From positions 522,316 to 586,315 of the forward strand of contig NZ_JACSQK010000001.1 in the NCBI RefSeq assembly GCF_014836675.1: DNA of 64,000 nucleotides. Direction: 5' to 3'. Below, piece after piece: positions 27,609 through 35,128 of the stretch. The notes beneath the pieces were generated by a model. It was given only the letters and a program-made list of their open reading frames with translations, made no database searches and had not been told where the DNA came from. A program made the position numbers and the translations under genes. This stretch comes from Comamonas avium. Lineage in GTDB: Bacteria; Pseudomonadota; Gammaproteobacteria; Burkholderiales; Burkholderiaceae_C. Position 1 is the first letter of the stretch. Each line of letters starts with the position of its first letter.

Positions 27609-27836
27609 ATGTTGAATACAACTATCGGCGCTGTACGCAAGTACGGCAACAAGGTGGGCGCTGCTGCTGGTGCTCTGGTTCTGTCCACTGCTGCTATGGC
27701 GCAGGCTACTGACCATGGTGCTGCCATCGTCAAAAAAGTTGAGGACGGCTTTTCTCAAGGCGAATTGATCGCCGCTGCGGTAGTGCTCGGCTTGTTTGCA
27801 ATCTTCTGCATCAAGCTGCTCTGGCGTTCTAAGTAA
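27609..27836 (+). CDS. Major coat protein (pVIII analogue)
   Basis: A 75-residue precursor. The signal peptide probably ends after ALVLSTAAMAQA; the mature peptide of about 42 residues has an acidic/amphipathic front (TDHGAAIVKKVEDGFSQGE), a membrane helix (LIAAAVVLGLFAIFCIKLLW) and a basic C-terminus (RSK). This is exactly the layout of filamentous-phage major coat proteins. A hairpin region around 27,565-27,600 just upstream could be an operon-internal terminator or translational control giving high coat expression. Confidence 0.88.
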   Translation: MLNTTIGAVRKYGNKVGAAAGALVLSTAAMAQATDHGAAIVKKVEDGFSQGELIAAAVVLGLFAIFCIKLLWRSK

Positions 27837-27845
27837 GGCGCTGCC

Positions 27846-28178
27846 ATGTACCAGGTCGGCGGAACGTGTTTCAACACGAAAGCGCAAGCTCTGAGTGCGA
27901 AAGCTTCCGCCGAATCTGGGAAGGTTTTGGAGCACGCGGGCCAAGCACATCTTGTGCATGTCACGGGTGTCTCTGAAGTCTCGGTGACCTACTCCCTGCA
28001 ACCCCTTGCAGGGGGCATCGCTACGGTGCTTGAGGTTCCTCAGGAGCCGCAGCCATGCCAGCTACTCACCATGGCAGATGTCGCACCGATTCTTGCAGCT
28101 ATCACTCTTGGTCTTTTAAGCATCTACGGAATCATGATTCTGTGGAGTGCTGGTTCGCAAGGCGTTACCAATGACTGA
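27846..28178 (+). CDS. Phage protein with C-terminal membrane helix
   Basis: A 110-residue protein. The first 75 residues are soluble with one Cys; a C-terminal helix (IAAITLGLLSIYGIMIL-like, residues about 81-100) anchors it. It starts nine bases after the coat gene. It is unassigned; a minor coat or adhesin-assembly role is possible. Confidence 0.6.
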   Translation: MYQVGGTCFNTKAQALSAKASAESGKVLEHAGQAHLVHVTGVSEVSVTYSLQPLAGGIATVLEVPQEPQPCQLLTMADVAPILAAITLGLLSIYGIMILWSAGSQGVTND

Positions 28179-28242
28179 AGGCGCAATTTACCTCTCTATC
28201 GCATGGCTGGGTGCTCTATGGATCATCATTTCAAAGGGCTGA
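28171..28242 (+). CDS. 23-residue membrane peptide (minor coat candidate)
   Basis: A very short frame: MTEGAIYLSIAWLGALWIII then SKG. It overlaps both the preceding stop and the start of the adhesin gene. An acidic N-terminus followed by a single hydrophobic helix resembles filamentous-phage tip peptides, but the length is marginal. Confidence 0.35.
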   Translation: MTEGAIYLSIAWLGALWIIISKG

Positions 28243-29558
28243 TTGCTGCATTAGCCCTTTCTGCTGGCTCTGCATTCGCTGGTTACGCTCAGGCAGTGCC
28301 CCCGGCTGGCTGGTCATCTGGAGGCGGTATTGGTGGATCGTTTACGGGCACCAAGGCTGCTAACGGCGCTACGTTTCTTAGTAGTTCTGTCTCTACCAAT
28401 GCATCCTTGAATGTTGGCGGTCGTACGGTTTCTATGCCTGCAACTATGCGATTCGCGGCAAACGCCCCCCGTGTGGCTGCTGCTGCAATCATGATGAACC
28501 CCTACCTTAGGGGTGCTGCAGCTATCGCTGGCTGGCTCGGTCTCGCGGGTCTCGTCTACGACGCCACCTCTGGCCTTTGGACGACCCCTGATCCGGACTC
28601 TTCCCCGTCTAGCGGTTACCTATATTCCACCGCTTATACAAATGCTCCTTTTAGTACCGCTTCTGAGGCCTGTGCTGACTTTGTAGCGAATAACAATGTT
28701 ATTTCTCAAGTAACTGTTCTCTCTGCTGTTCTTTCCAATGGTGATACTTGCGTAGTAACTGGCGTCTTCAACACTAGGTACGGTTTTAGGGAAAAAGGCG
28801 ATCCTTGGAATTTTGATTTTCGAGTTGCCAGAACAGTTGATTCTTGCCCTTCCGGTTGGTACCGTTCTCCTGCTGGTTGCACTCAAACTCCCCAGCCAAA
28901 GACCGTCACCCCTGAGCAAGCTGTTGAAGAGATCATCAAGCACCCCATGCCTGCTGATGCGCCAAAGCACATCCCTGTGCCTTTGCCTGTAGAGCAACCC
29001 AACATACAGCCAGTATTCATTCCAACGGGCGACCCTGTAACGAATCCCAACTACGACCCCAGTTCTCCTGCATCTCCATCAAACCCGCCCCAAGTGCAAC
29101 CTGGTGTTGAGGTCAAACCTGCGCCTGCCCCCGGCAGCCCTTGGCAAGTCGGGACTACTCCAGTAAATCGTCCTGTCACTGACCCCAACGCGCCTCCAGT
29201 GCGTGACCCCCAGCCACTGCCTGACTCAGGCGGTGGGCCATCTGGCAATGAACCCAAAGACCCTGACAAAACCGACTTCTGCGAGAAGTACCCCACGGTA
29301 ATTGCCTGCCAAGAGTTAAAGCACGAAGACGACGACACCAAGTTGCCTGAAAAAGCAATTGATCTCGACTTCAATCCCATCCCCGGTTTCCAAGGTGCCA
29401 AGTCCTGCCCTGCATTTCCAAACATTGGCAACGCCTTAGGCGGTCGCCAGATTTCTTGGCAACCCTTCTGCGACCAGCTCTCTGCAATCAGTAACCTACT
29501 ACTTGCACTCGCATGGCTCTACGCAGCATGGATTCTCTATTCGTCAAGGAGTGACTGA
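28218..29558 (+). CDS. Inovirus adsorption protein (pIII/TspB-like)
   Basis: A roughly 446-residue virion tip protein. It has a signal peptide (GLIAALALSAGSAFAGYAQA), a Gly/Ser-rich N-terminal domain, a cysteine-bearing central domain (ADFVANNNV...GDTCVVTGV, CPSGWYRSPAGCT), a long proline-rich linker (about residues 235-345), a C-terminal Cys domain and a membrane anchor (LLLALAWLYAAWILYSS). This matches TspB/pIII proteins that bind the host pilus. Bases 28,610-28,870 are notably more AT-rich than the rest, as expected for a swapped receptor-binding module. Confidence 0.8.
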   Translation: MDHHFKGLIAALALSAGSAFAGYAQAVPPAGWSSGGGIGGSFTGTKAANGATFLSSSVSTNASLNVGGRTVSMPATMRFAANAPRVAAAAIMMNPYLRGAAAIAGWLGLAGLVYDATSGLWTTPDPDSSPSSGYLYSTAYTNAPFSTASEACADFVANNNVISQVTVLSAVLSNGDTCVVTGVFNTRYGFREKGDPWNFDFRVARTVDSCPSGWYRSPAGCTQTPQPKTVTPEQAVEEIIKHPMPADAPKHIPVPLPVEQPNIQPVFIPTGDPVTNPNYDPSSPASPSNPPQVQPGVEVKPAPAPGSPWQVGTTPVNRPVTDPNAPPVRDPQPLPDSGGGPSGNEPKDPDKTDFCEKYPTVIACQELKHEDDDTKLPEKAIDLDFNPIPGFQGAKSCPAFPNIGNALGGRQISWQPFCDQLSAISNLLLALAWLYAAWILYSSRSD

Positions 29559-29827
29559 TGGGTGCAATTCTCAAGTACATCATGATGTACGCCATCATCC
29601 GTGCGGTGGTGGCACTTGGCTTCGGTATCGTGACTTATGGAGCCATCCTCTACGCGTTGAATAACGCAATCAATGAAATTCGCATGGCTTACAACTCAAT
29701 GCCTGCTGAGGTATTGCAGTTTCTGGCGATCGCAGAAGTTCCTAAGTCCATTGGGATCGTTCTCGGTGCCATGGTCGCTGCTGCATCCATCCGTTTCGCA
29801 AAACGCATTGCTTTCATTGGGGGCTAA
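29558..29827 (+). CDS. DUF2523 protein (pVI-like minor coat)
   Basis: An 89-residue membrane protein with two or three helices (IIRAVVALGFGIVTYGAILY and IGIVLGAMVAAASIRFAKRI). The DUF2523 family sits between adhesin and Zot genes in many inoviruses and corresponds to pVI. It overlaps the adhesin stop by one base and abuts zot. Confidence 0.8.
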   Translation: MGAILKYIMMYAIIRAVVALGFGIVTYGAILYALNNAINEIRMAYNSMPAEVLQFLAIAEVPKSIGIVLGAMVAAASIRFAKRIAFIGG

Positions 29828-30934
29828 ATGATCACGGTAATCACTGGAACCCCCGGTGCGGGCAAAACCGCTTTAGCGGTTGACTTGCTCCTGCGTGAAT
29901 ACGCTGACCGCCCTCTCTACGTTGACAACCTCAACGGCCTGCTCCTAGAGCATTACGAGCTCGACGTTATGGAATGGCACACCGAGGTGCCTGACGGTGC
30001 GCTCATCATCTGTGATGAGATACAGCGGAAATGGCGCCCTCGTGGCCCCGGTGCCAAGGTTCCCGATTGCATCTCTGCCTTGGAAACCCACCGCCACCGC
30101 GGCATTGACTTCATCCTGATTACCCAAAACGTCAAGCTCATTGACTCCAACGTCCGAGCACTGGTCGGGCGTCATCTGCACATTCGAGACACAGGCTGGA
30201 TGGGCAGATGGCTTTACGAATTCCCAGAATGCGATACCAACAACAGTTGGAAGCGCTGCGAAAACAAACGCCGCTACACCCTGCCAAAGCACGTTTTTGA
30301 CAAATACAAAAGTGCATCCATGCACATCAAGCCTGTTCGCAACAGGCCTTTACTGCTCTACTTCGTCGGCGCTGCAATCCTTGCCCTGCTTTACGTACTC
30401 TGGAGCCTGTACGGCAGCTTTAAATCACCTGAAGCCACGCAGTCCGATAAACCTGCTATCACACAGCAAGCCCCTGCAATTGCTTCTAGCCTTGCTGCCT
30501 CTGTCGGCCTAGCCCCTCCTCTTTCATCTTCACCAGGTCAAAAAATCGACGACCGCGTCGATTGGATACCCCGCGTATCCAACATGCCTGAGACTGCCCC
30601 CGCATTCGATGACGTCCGCAAGGTGCAAGCGTTCCCGGTTGTAGCTGGCGGCGTCTGCTTCAAGGGTGAGTGCAAGTGCTTCACGCAGCAAGGAACCAAT
30701 GCAGGGCTGAACCATGATGAATGCCTTACTGCGATTAATAACCCGCGCTTTGATGCGTACAGTGCGCCAGTACCTGTACAGCAAGCACAAAGTAAGACCT
30801 CTGCCCCGGTCGATCAGGGCACCCAAAACAGTTCAGAAATCAAACGTGCGGTCGCGGTACAAAATCACGACGCGCAACAAGCCGTGACGCGTGCAGCGCG
30901 AACGGCACAACTTTCTCTAGCTGGCAGTTTGTAA
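29828..30934 (+). CDS. Zonular occludens toxin-like phage assembly ATPase (pI analogue)
   Basis: A 368-residue protein. The N-terminal P-loop domain has Walker A GTPGAGKT (residues 7-14), Walker B ALIICDEIQRKW and LETHRHRGIDFILITQN. A single membrane helix follows at about 178-195 (LLLYFVGAAILALLYVLW), then a periplasmic Ala/Gln/Pro-rich domain with two Cys near CFKGECKCF. It drives virion extrusion through the inner membrane. The name refers to the Vibrio toxin homologue; no toxicity is implied. Confidence 0.9.
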   Translation: MITVITGTPGAGKTALAVDLLLREYADRPLYVDNLNGLLLEHYELDVMEWHTEVPDGALIICDEIQRKWRPRGPGAKVPDCISALETHRHRGIDFILITQNVKLIDSNVRALVGRHLHIRDTGWMGRWLYEFPECDTNNSWKRCENKRRYTLPKHVFDKYKSASMHIKPVRNRPLLLYFVGAAILALLYVLWSLYGSFKSPEATQSDKPAITQQAPAIASSLAASVGLAPPLSSSPGQKIDDRVDWIPRVSNMPETAPAFDDVRKVQAFPVVAGGVCFKGECKCFTQQGTNAGLNHDECLTAINNPRFDAYSAPVPVQQAQSKTSAPVDQGTQNSSEIKRAVAVQNHDAQQAVTRAARTAQLSLAGSL

Positions 30935-30948
30935 GTTAACTGAGGGGG

Positions 30949-30971
30949 TATCGGGGGGCTTGCCCCCTGAT
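30949..30971. terminator. Strong GC hairpin after zot
   Basis: ATCGGGGGG and CCCCCTGAT are separated by four bases, 15 bases past the zot stop. It probably ends the structural operon; in a single-stranded genome it may also be a replication or packaging hairpin. Confidence 0.65.
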
Positions 30972-31114
30972 GTCAACCTTTGTATATCAAGTACCCGGTT
31001 TAACTGGCGCGTTTTAACCGGCACCTCACGCCACTGAATGTCGATTGACGGAGGGCGTTTTACTTGTTCATGCAGTGCCTTTGCTCACCCGCTTGCTAAA
31101 CAATGTTTTGCGCT

Positions 31115-31303
31115 TTAGCGCCTGGGCCGTCTGAACTGCTTCGGGTTGTAAGTGGCGTCCAGGTGGTTCCGCTCTGACTTATTGTTTTTGCCTTTGGGCT
31201 TTTTGAATGGCACTACATTCGCGCTCTTTGTTGGCCATGTGATCCACCCAATCAGCACGGCTCCAGCAGCAACAATCATCCAAAAAACTATTTCAGCGTT
31301 CAT
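31115..31303 (-). CDS. Small membrane protein on the minus strand of the phage
   Basis: A 62-residue protein. The N-terminal membrane helix (IVFWMIVAAGAVLIGWIT) is followed by a Lys/Arg/Asn-rich tail (KKPKGKNNKSERNH). It is unrecognised. It lies between zot and the repeat region and opposes the structural operon; some inoviruses carry a short reverse gene here. Moderate confidence because of its small size. Confidence 0.45.
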   Translation of the reverse strand: MNAEIVFWMIVAAGAVLIGWITWPTKSANVVPFKKPKGKNNKSERNHLDATYNPKQFRRPRR

Positions 31304-31770
31304 GGCCGCTGGTTATACCCTGTAGCTGGGTGAGGCCGCAAGGCCGAGGGGCGACGCCCTGCGGCAGGGATCGTTAGTCAGCTTGACTGATTGAGACGGT
31401 GGCGAGCTGGGCGACATGAAAGCGTAATGACTCGCCCCCCACGCGCAATGAGCAGCCCTGAGCATGTGTGCGTTGCCCCCCGCGCACAATGCACAGCCCC
31501 GAGCCGCCCCGAGACAATGCCCCGGCCGAGCGCAAGCGAAGCGCGCACGGCCGGGGTAGTGGCGACTGCGGCGAATGATGAGCCCCGAGCACGGGTGCAA
31601 CGCCCCGCACGCACAATGATGCTCCCTGAGCATGGGTGCATGTCCCTGAAGCGTTACAAGGGACTAGATGGGCATTGGCTCAACCGAAGGCCAGAGCCCG
31701 GTTTTCGCTTGCGAAAAGCCGCCCTGCAGCTTGTACTTACGCTCAAACCATCCTGCAATGTTGCTGAATG
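31304..31770. other. Phage intergenic region with GC-rich hairpins and imperfect repeats
   Basis: This stretch is non-coding. It holds at least four imperfect copies of a roughly 35-40 base unit starting about 31443, 31482, 31571 and 31611, with a core like GCACAATGA..AGCCCCGAGCA. It also has a strong stem CCCCGGCC / GGCCGGGG (31520-31556) and further hairpins around 31,330-31,370. It is a good candidate for the plus-strand origin and packaging signal. Apparent reading frames on both strands are repeat artefacts. Confidence 0.65.
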
Positions 31771-31795
31771 TATACGTAATACCCCATTGTATCTT
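31771..31795 (-). repeat. Degenerate dif-like right attachment site
   Basis: The plus strand reads TATACGTAA-TACCCCA-TTGTATCTT. The XerC-side arm matches the left dif (CATTGTATCT shared, ten bases). The XerD-side arm matches six of nine bases and the centre is one base longer. The orientation is the same as the left site. Confidence 0.6.
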
Positions 31796-31931
31796 TTTCA
31801 AAAGCTCAAAAAATTGGCCGCTAAGGCCTTGTTTTTGATACTTTTTTTACGCTGTGCAACAAATAAATTCTTCTGTGACCTCGTTGACGCACGGTTTGCA
31901 CTCTATGTGCAATGCCTAGAACTGTCAACTG

Positions 31932-32378
31932 TCAATCACCTCCAAACATGACTTCTATGGCGTCTGGACACACCAACAACATGCCCGATTCACCGACTAC
32001 CGGCAAAGCGACGATGGCATGCGGATACCGCAAACCACTAGCCAGTGACTTTGTGCTGATCCATCCTTGCACCCACGCGGCAAGCACGTTCATACGGTGA
32101 TTCAGTTTGAATCGCCACGGACGTTTGCTCCATCTTTTACGCTGGCGCGCCTCTTGTTTACTTGGACTCATTGATTTGTGATCCAGCATTCTTACTGGCT
32201 CTGTATGCAGCCAGCTAACGGCACCCACAACCTCCATGTGCGTCCATTCTTTAGGCGGCTCAGGTTTGATTCCAGCCAGGTACAACCTGAAATTTGGGTC
32301 TGTCTGTCCCAGCTTTTGCAGTGCGAGCTGGCCGAAGTCCATTTTGTGATAAATCGCATTACGCATGTCTGCTGTCAT
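31932..32378 (-). CDS. Unknown ICE protein
   Basis: A 148-residue protein, not recognised. Short sequence landmarks are DPNFRLYLAGIKPEPP, WTHMEVVGAVSWLH and a basic Arg/Lys-rich centre (KQEARQRKRWSKRPWRFK). The C-terminal hydrophobic strand is AIVALPVVGESGMLLVC. The ATG at 32378 is preceded by GAGGA. It lies downstream of the relaxase remnant on the same strand. No membrane signal is evident. Confidence 0.6.
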   Translation of the reverse strand: MTADMRNAIYHKMDFGQLALQKLGQTDPNFRLYLAGIKPEPPKEWTHMEVVGAVSWLHTEPVRMLDHKSMSPSKQEARQRKRWSKRPWRFKLNHRMNVLAAWVQGWISTKSLASGLRYPHAIVALPVVGESGMLLVCPDAIEVMFGGD

Positions 32379-32427
32379 TGAGTCCTCGCTGGGTGGTGGT
32401 TTGGGTCTTCCTGATATGGAGACAAAT

Positions 32428-32733
32428 TCATTTCTCTACGTCTCCGCATCCAACTGGGCAGTTGTATGGTTCAAGCCCATGCGAACAACAGCCGTCAGCG
32501 GTGAGCGACTCAGCGCTCTTGGCAAGCTCATCGGGACTCGCGTACCCAAATCGCCGCGCAATTTCTAATGCTTGGGAATGGTGAGTGGACAAGACAGAAT
32601 TCAAAGCAGCATTCACCTTCGCGCTGAAGTTGCTCTCAAAGAGTTCATAAACTAGGCCGCATCCACGATTAGCTTCTGCTGCCATTTCTTCACAACGTGC
32701 GTCCCACGCTGCTGCATCAAATGTTTTGTTCAT
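32428..32733 (-). CDS. Small ICE protein with Cys-rich C-terminus
   Basis: A 101-residue protein of unknown function. A helical body (AAWDARCEEMAAEANRGCG, then YELFESNFSAKVNAALN) leads to a C-terminal cluster CCSHGLEPYNCPVGC that could bind a metal. The ATG at 32733 is chosen; a TTG at 32763 would extend it by ten residues. It follows the relaxase fragment with a 44-base gap. Confidence 0.6.
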   Translation of the reverse strand: MNKTFDAAAWDARCEEMAAEANRGCGLVYELFESNFSAKVNAALNSVLSTHHSQALEIARRFGYASPDELAKSAESLTADGCCSHGLEPYNCPVGCGDVEK

Positions 32734-32777
32734 TGGAGCGTTCTTAAATTTTCGAAAAGACAAACAATCTCAATTAC

Positions 32778-33719
32778 TTACTTTTTAACCAAAGCTGGAT
32801 TGCTGGGTGGCACGGGCTGCACCCAGCGTCCAGGTTCGACCAGGACCACACAGGAGAGATTGCCGACCTCCACGTTGCCACGGCCATGGATCGCGTACCT
32901 GACGATGTTGGTACGATTCGGCCCCGGCAAGTGCCAGCCGCACTTGATCAGCTCACGCTGTACCTTGGTGCTCAGATCACGCAGATCCGCGTCATCACTG
33001 GCCTCAGTTGCATAGTCCTTAAAGATCCGCGGTGACACCAAGGCCATACCCTCTGGCACGAAGTGAACAGCGGCCCCGGTCTCGTTGTATTTAAGTTCGC
33101 GGCTGACCAGCCCTTGCTGGAGCCAGCGCATGAAGTCCACTGCCAACTCGCTGGGCTCAGCTGGAGGCTTGTCATCCTCATGGCCCGGCAGTTTGGGCAA
33201 TTGCTGCAGGAGCAAGACTGGTTCCTGAGCTATCGCAGCAGGTGGTGCAACTGGTGCAGCTCTCGCAGCAGTGCGCGGCAAAACCTCTGGCACCTCGTCC
33301 ATGAAGTTGCGAAACTCCCTACTCACCTTTGGTAGCGGCTTCGCCGTAGTTGCTGCAGGTTTAGCTGCTTGCGGTGGCTTCGCGGGCGATGGCACGGGCT
33401 GCGCTGGAGCTGACGGCCCAGTTGCGCCATATTGATGTGGTTGCACTGCAGGCGCTGCGTGCGCTTTGACGGCTGTGGGTGGTTTGGCACCTTGATGCGG
33501 CTTGCTGGGCGCTCGGGCGCTTTCTGCCATGGCCAGAAATGGTGAGTCCTCATCCAGCAGGTAAGCATCCTCGCCTGCATCATGTTGATTCGGCTTCGCT
33601 GGCTTGACGACTGCAGGGCTCACATTGAGAACTGGCCCAGTTGGCTTGTCATTGGCTGGCTTTGCCGCAGCTTTAGGTGGTGTTGCCGCAACTGGAGCTG
33701 GCGAACTTGCCGCAGGCTG
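32778..33719 (-). pseudogene. MobH relaxase (TraI) C-terminal fragment
   Basis: This is the 3' part of a MOBH relaxase. It has an Ala/Pro/Lys-rich linker and a C-terminal TraI_2_C-like winged-helix domain (AVDFMRWLQQGLVSRELKYN, VPEGMALVSPRIFKDY, and a stretch ending GRWVQPV). The catalytic N-terminal HD-like relaxase domain is missing. The open frame continues upstream without a start until a stop at 33720-33722, exactly where the headless pilin begins on the other strand. A GTG at 33623 could allow expression of the tail, but it would lack relaxase activity. Confidence 0.75.
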
Positions 33720-34220
33720 TTAGAAATCGGCATGGGCGTAGCCCTCATTGCGCTCTTGTCGTTGCTGGGAGTCATGCTCATTCCTGGCATTGTGGCCGGG
33801 ATGAATGCAAGCAAGATCACGAATGAAATGGACAGCGCTGTTCCAAAAATACAATTGGCATATACCCATCGGACTTCATTCGCAACGCTGACTACCGAGG
33901 AAGTCGCCAAAAAAAGATGGATGACTGATAGCTTCTTGGAACGAAACGGCAATGTGCCCACAGGACGAATTATTTCAAAATGGGGTGACATCACATTTGC
34001 ACCTGCTGCAGGTAATAACCAAGGTGTGGCAACACTCACTGGCATTCCATCACGCGAGTGCAACATCATCACAGAAAGTTTCGCTAGTGATCAATACATT
34101 AGCGCGACAGTTAATGGCACTTCCATCAAAGCAGTCACCACCGCTTTGAATCAGACAACCGCTGGCGATCAGTGCAATTCGTCGGAAACAAACACTATTA
34201 CCTTCAATTTCCGCCGATAA
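33717..34220 (+). pseudogene. Type IV pilin (PilS-like) lacking its leader and start
   Basis: About 167 residues of a type IV major pilin. The hydrophobic N-terminal helix is present from LLEIGMGVALIALLSLLGVM, including the conserved Glu at mature position about 5. The prepilin leader, the cleavage Gly and the start codon are gone. The body has RECNI and DQCNS cysteines for the C-terminal disulfide loop. The upstream reading frame is just relaxase DNA read backwards. A fused protein from an upstream start would have no functional leader, so the pilin is probably dead. Confidence 0.75.
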
Positions 34221-34225
34221 ATAAA

Positions 34226-35125
34226 ATGAGTGAGCCAACAATTACCGATTTTCGCTTGTCGATTGAAGCAGACAAGCCAACGATCATTTTTCCCGGCCCA
34301 TTAGTTGTCACGAGTGAGCACTCAGAAACTATTGAGCAACTGAAAGAGGAAATTAAAAAAAATCCTCACAGCAAAATGATTGAGCTTGGCGATGGTAGTC
34401 GTTGGCGCAATCAACGCATGCGCGATGACCGCTACGCGTTGCGAAGGATGCCAAAGGAGTGCCCCAATATTGAAAATTTGGGGCTACCACGTTGGATCAA
34501 GGCCTTGCTGCTCCAAAGCAGTATGAAGGAGCAAGGCGGTCTGATCGTGGTTTTTGGACAGACAGGAGCCGGTAAAACCACCACCTTCTCAGCAACGATT
34601 GCAGGGCGACTGACATTGCATGGCGGTTACGGCCTGACGCTGGAAGATCCGCCAGAGCATCCTCTTGAAGGCAGTCACGGCAAAGCTGGCTATTGTGAGC
34701 AATTGGATGTGGATGAGCTGGGCGGCTATGAGAAAGCCATTCACACAGCCTTGCGGTGCTTTCCAGCCAAGGACTCCAGCATGCTGGGCTACGGCGAGAT
34801 CCGCGAGAACCTCACTGCAGCTGAGCTGGTGCGCATCGCCGTCGATGGTCACTTGGTGCTGGCCACCATGCATGCAAAGAGCATCCCCGAAGGCTTGCAG
34901 CGTTTGGCGGCCATGGCCAACGCCGCCGGTGAGCCCAACGCCAACGATCTGCTCTCCACGGGGCTGCAACTGGCCATCCACCAAAAGTTCGTTGCGAACG
35001 GCAGGCTTGACGTCCAAGCCCTGCCCCGTGACAACAAAGCCTCAGCTCACATCCAAAAGGGCGAATTCTCTGCTTTGAAAGAAGAAGTGAAGAAGCATTT
35101 CATGAACAACTCGGACGACTCTTGA
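34226..35125 (+). CDS. PilT/VirB11-type secretion ATPase of the conjugative pilus
   Basis: A 299-residue protein with Walker A GQTGAGKTTT at about 115-124, the Asp-box-like LTLEDPPEHPL, Walker B-type MLGYGEIREN and the His-box LATMHAKS. It is shorter than canonical PilT/GspE and fits the ATPases in SPI-7/PAPI-1 type IV pilus clusters. The ATG at 34226 comes six bases after the pilin stop; it is followed closely by the PilV-like gene. It is intact, but its partners PilQ/PilR are missing from the window. Confidence 0.8.
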   Translation: MSEPTITDFRLSIEADKPTIIFPGPLVVTSEHSETIEQLKEEIKKNPHSKMIELGDGSRWRNQRMRDDRYALRRMPKECPNIENLGLPRWIKALLLQSSMKEQGGLIVVFGQTGAGKTTTFSATIAGRLTLHGGYGLTLEDPPEHPLEGSHGKAGYCEQLDVDELGGYEKAIHTALRCFPAKDSSMLGYGEIRENLTAAELVRIAVDGHLVLATMHAKSIPEGLQRLAAMANAAGEPNANDLLSTGLQLAIHQKFVANGRLDVQALPRDNKASAHIQKGEFSALKEEVKKHFMNNSDDS

Positions 35126-35128
35126 GGC

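Larger units (their letters stand above)
24554..31795 (+). mobile_element. Filamentous phage (inovirus) prophage integrated at dif
   Basis: About 7.2 kb with canonical inovirus order: repressor (minus), then plus-strand Rep, ssDNA-binding protein, tiny membrane proteins, signal-bearing major coat protein, pIII-like adhesin, DUF2523 pVI-like protein and Zot/pI. A hairpin-rich non-coding region follows. It is bounded by dif at 24554 and a degenerate dif-like site at 31771 in the same orientation. No phage integrase is present, consistent with use of host XerC/XerD as in CTX phage. All expected structural genes appear intact. Confidence 0.85.

Noticed and set aside
24901..30934. Possible CRISPR array or integrase gene for the phage
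   Set aside because: No regularly spaced repeats were seen anywhere in the window, and no recombinase lies within the phage.
31313..31641. Several overlapping frames in the phage intergenic region
   Set aside because: All are translations of GC-rich repeats with no ribosome sites; the region behaves as structured non-coding DNA.
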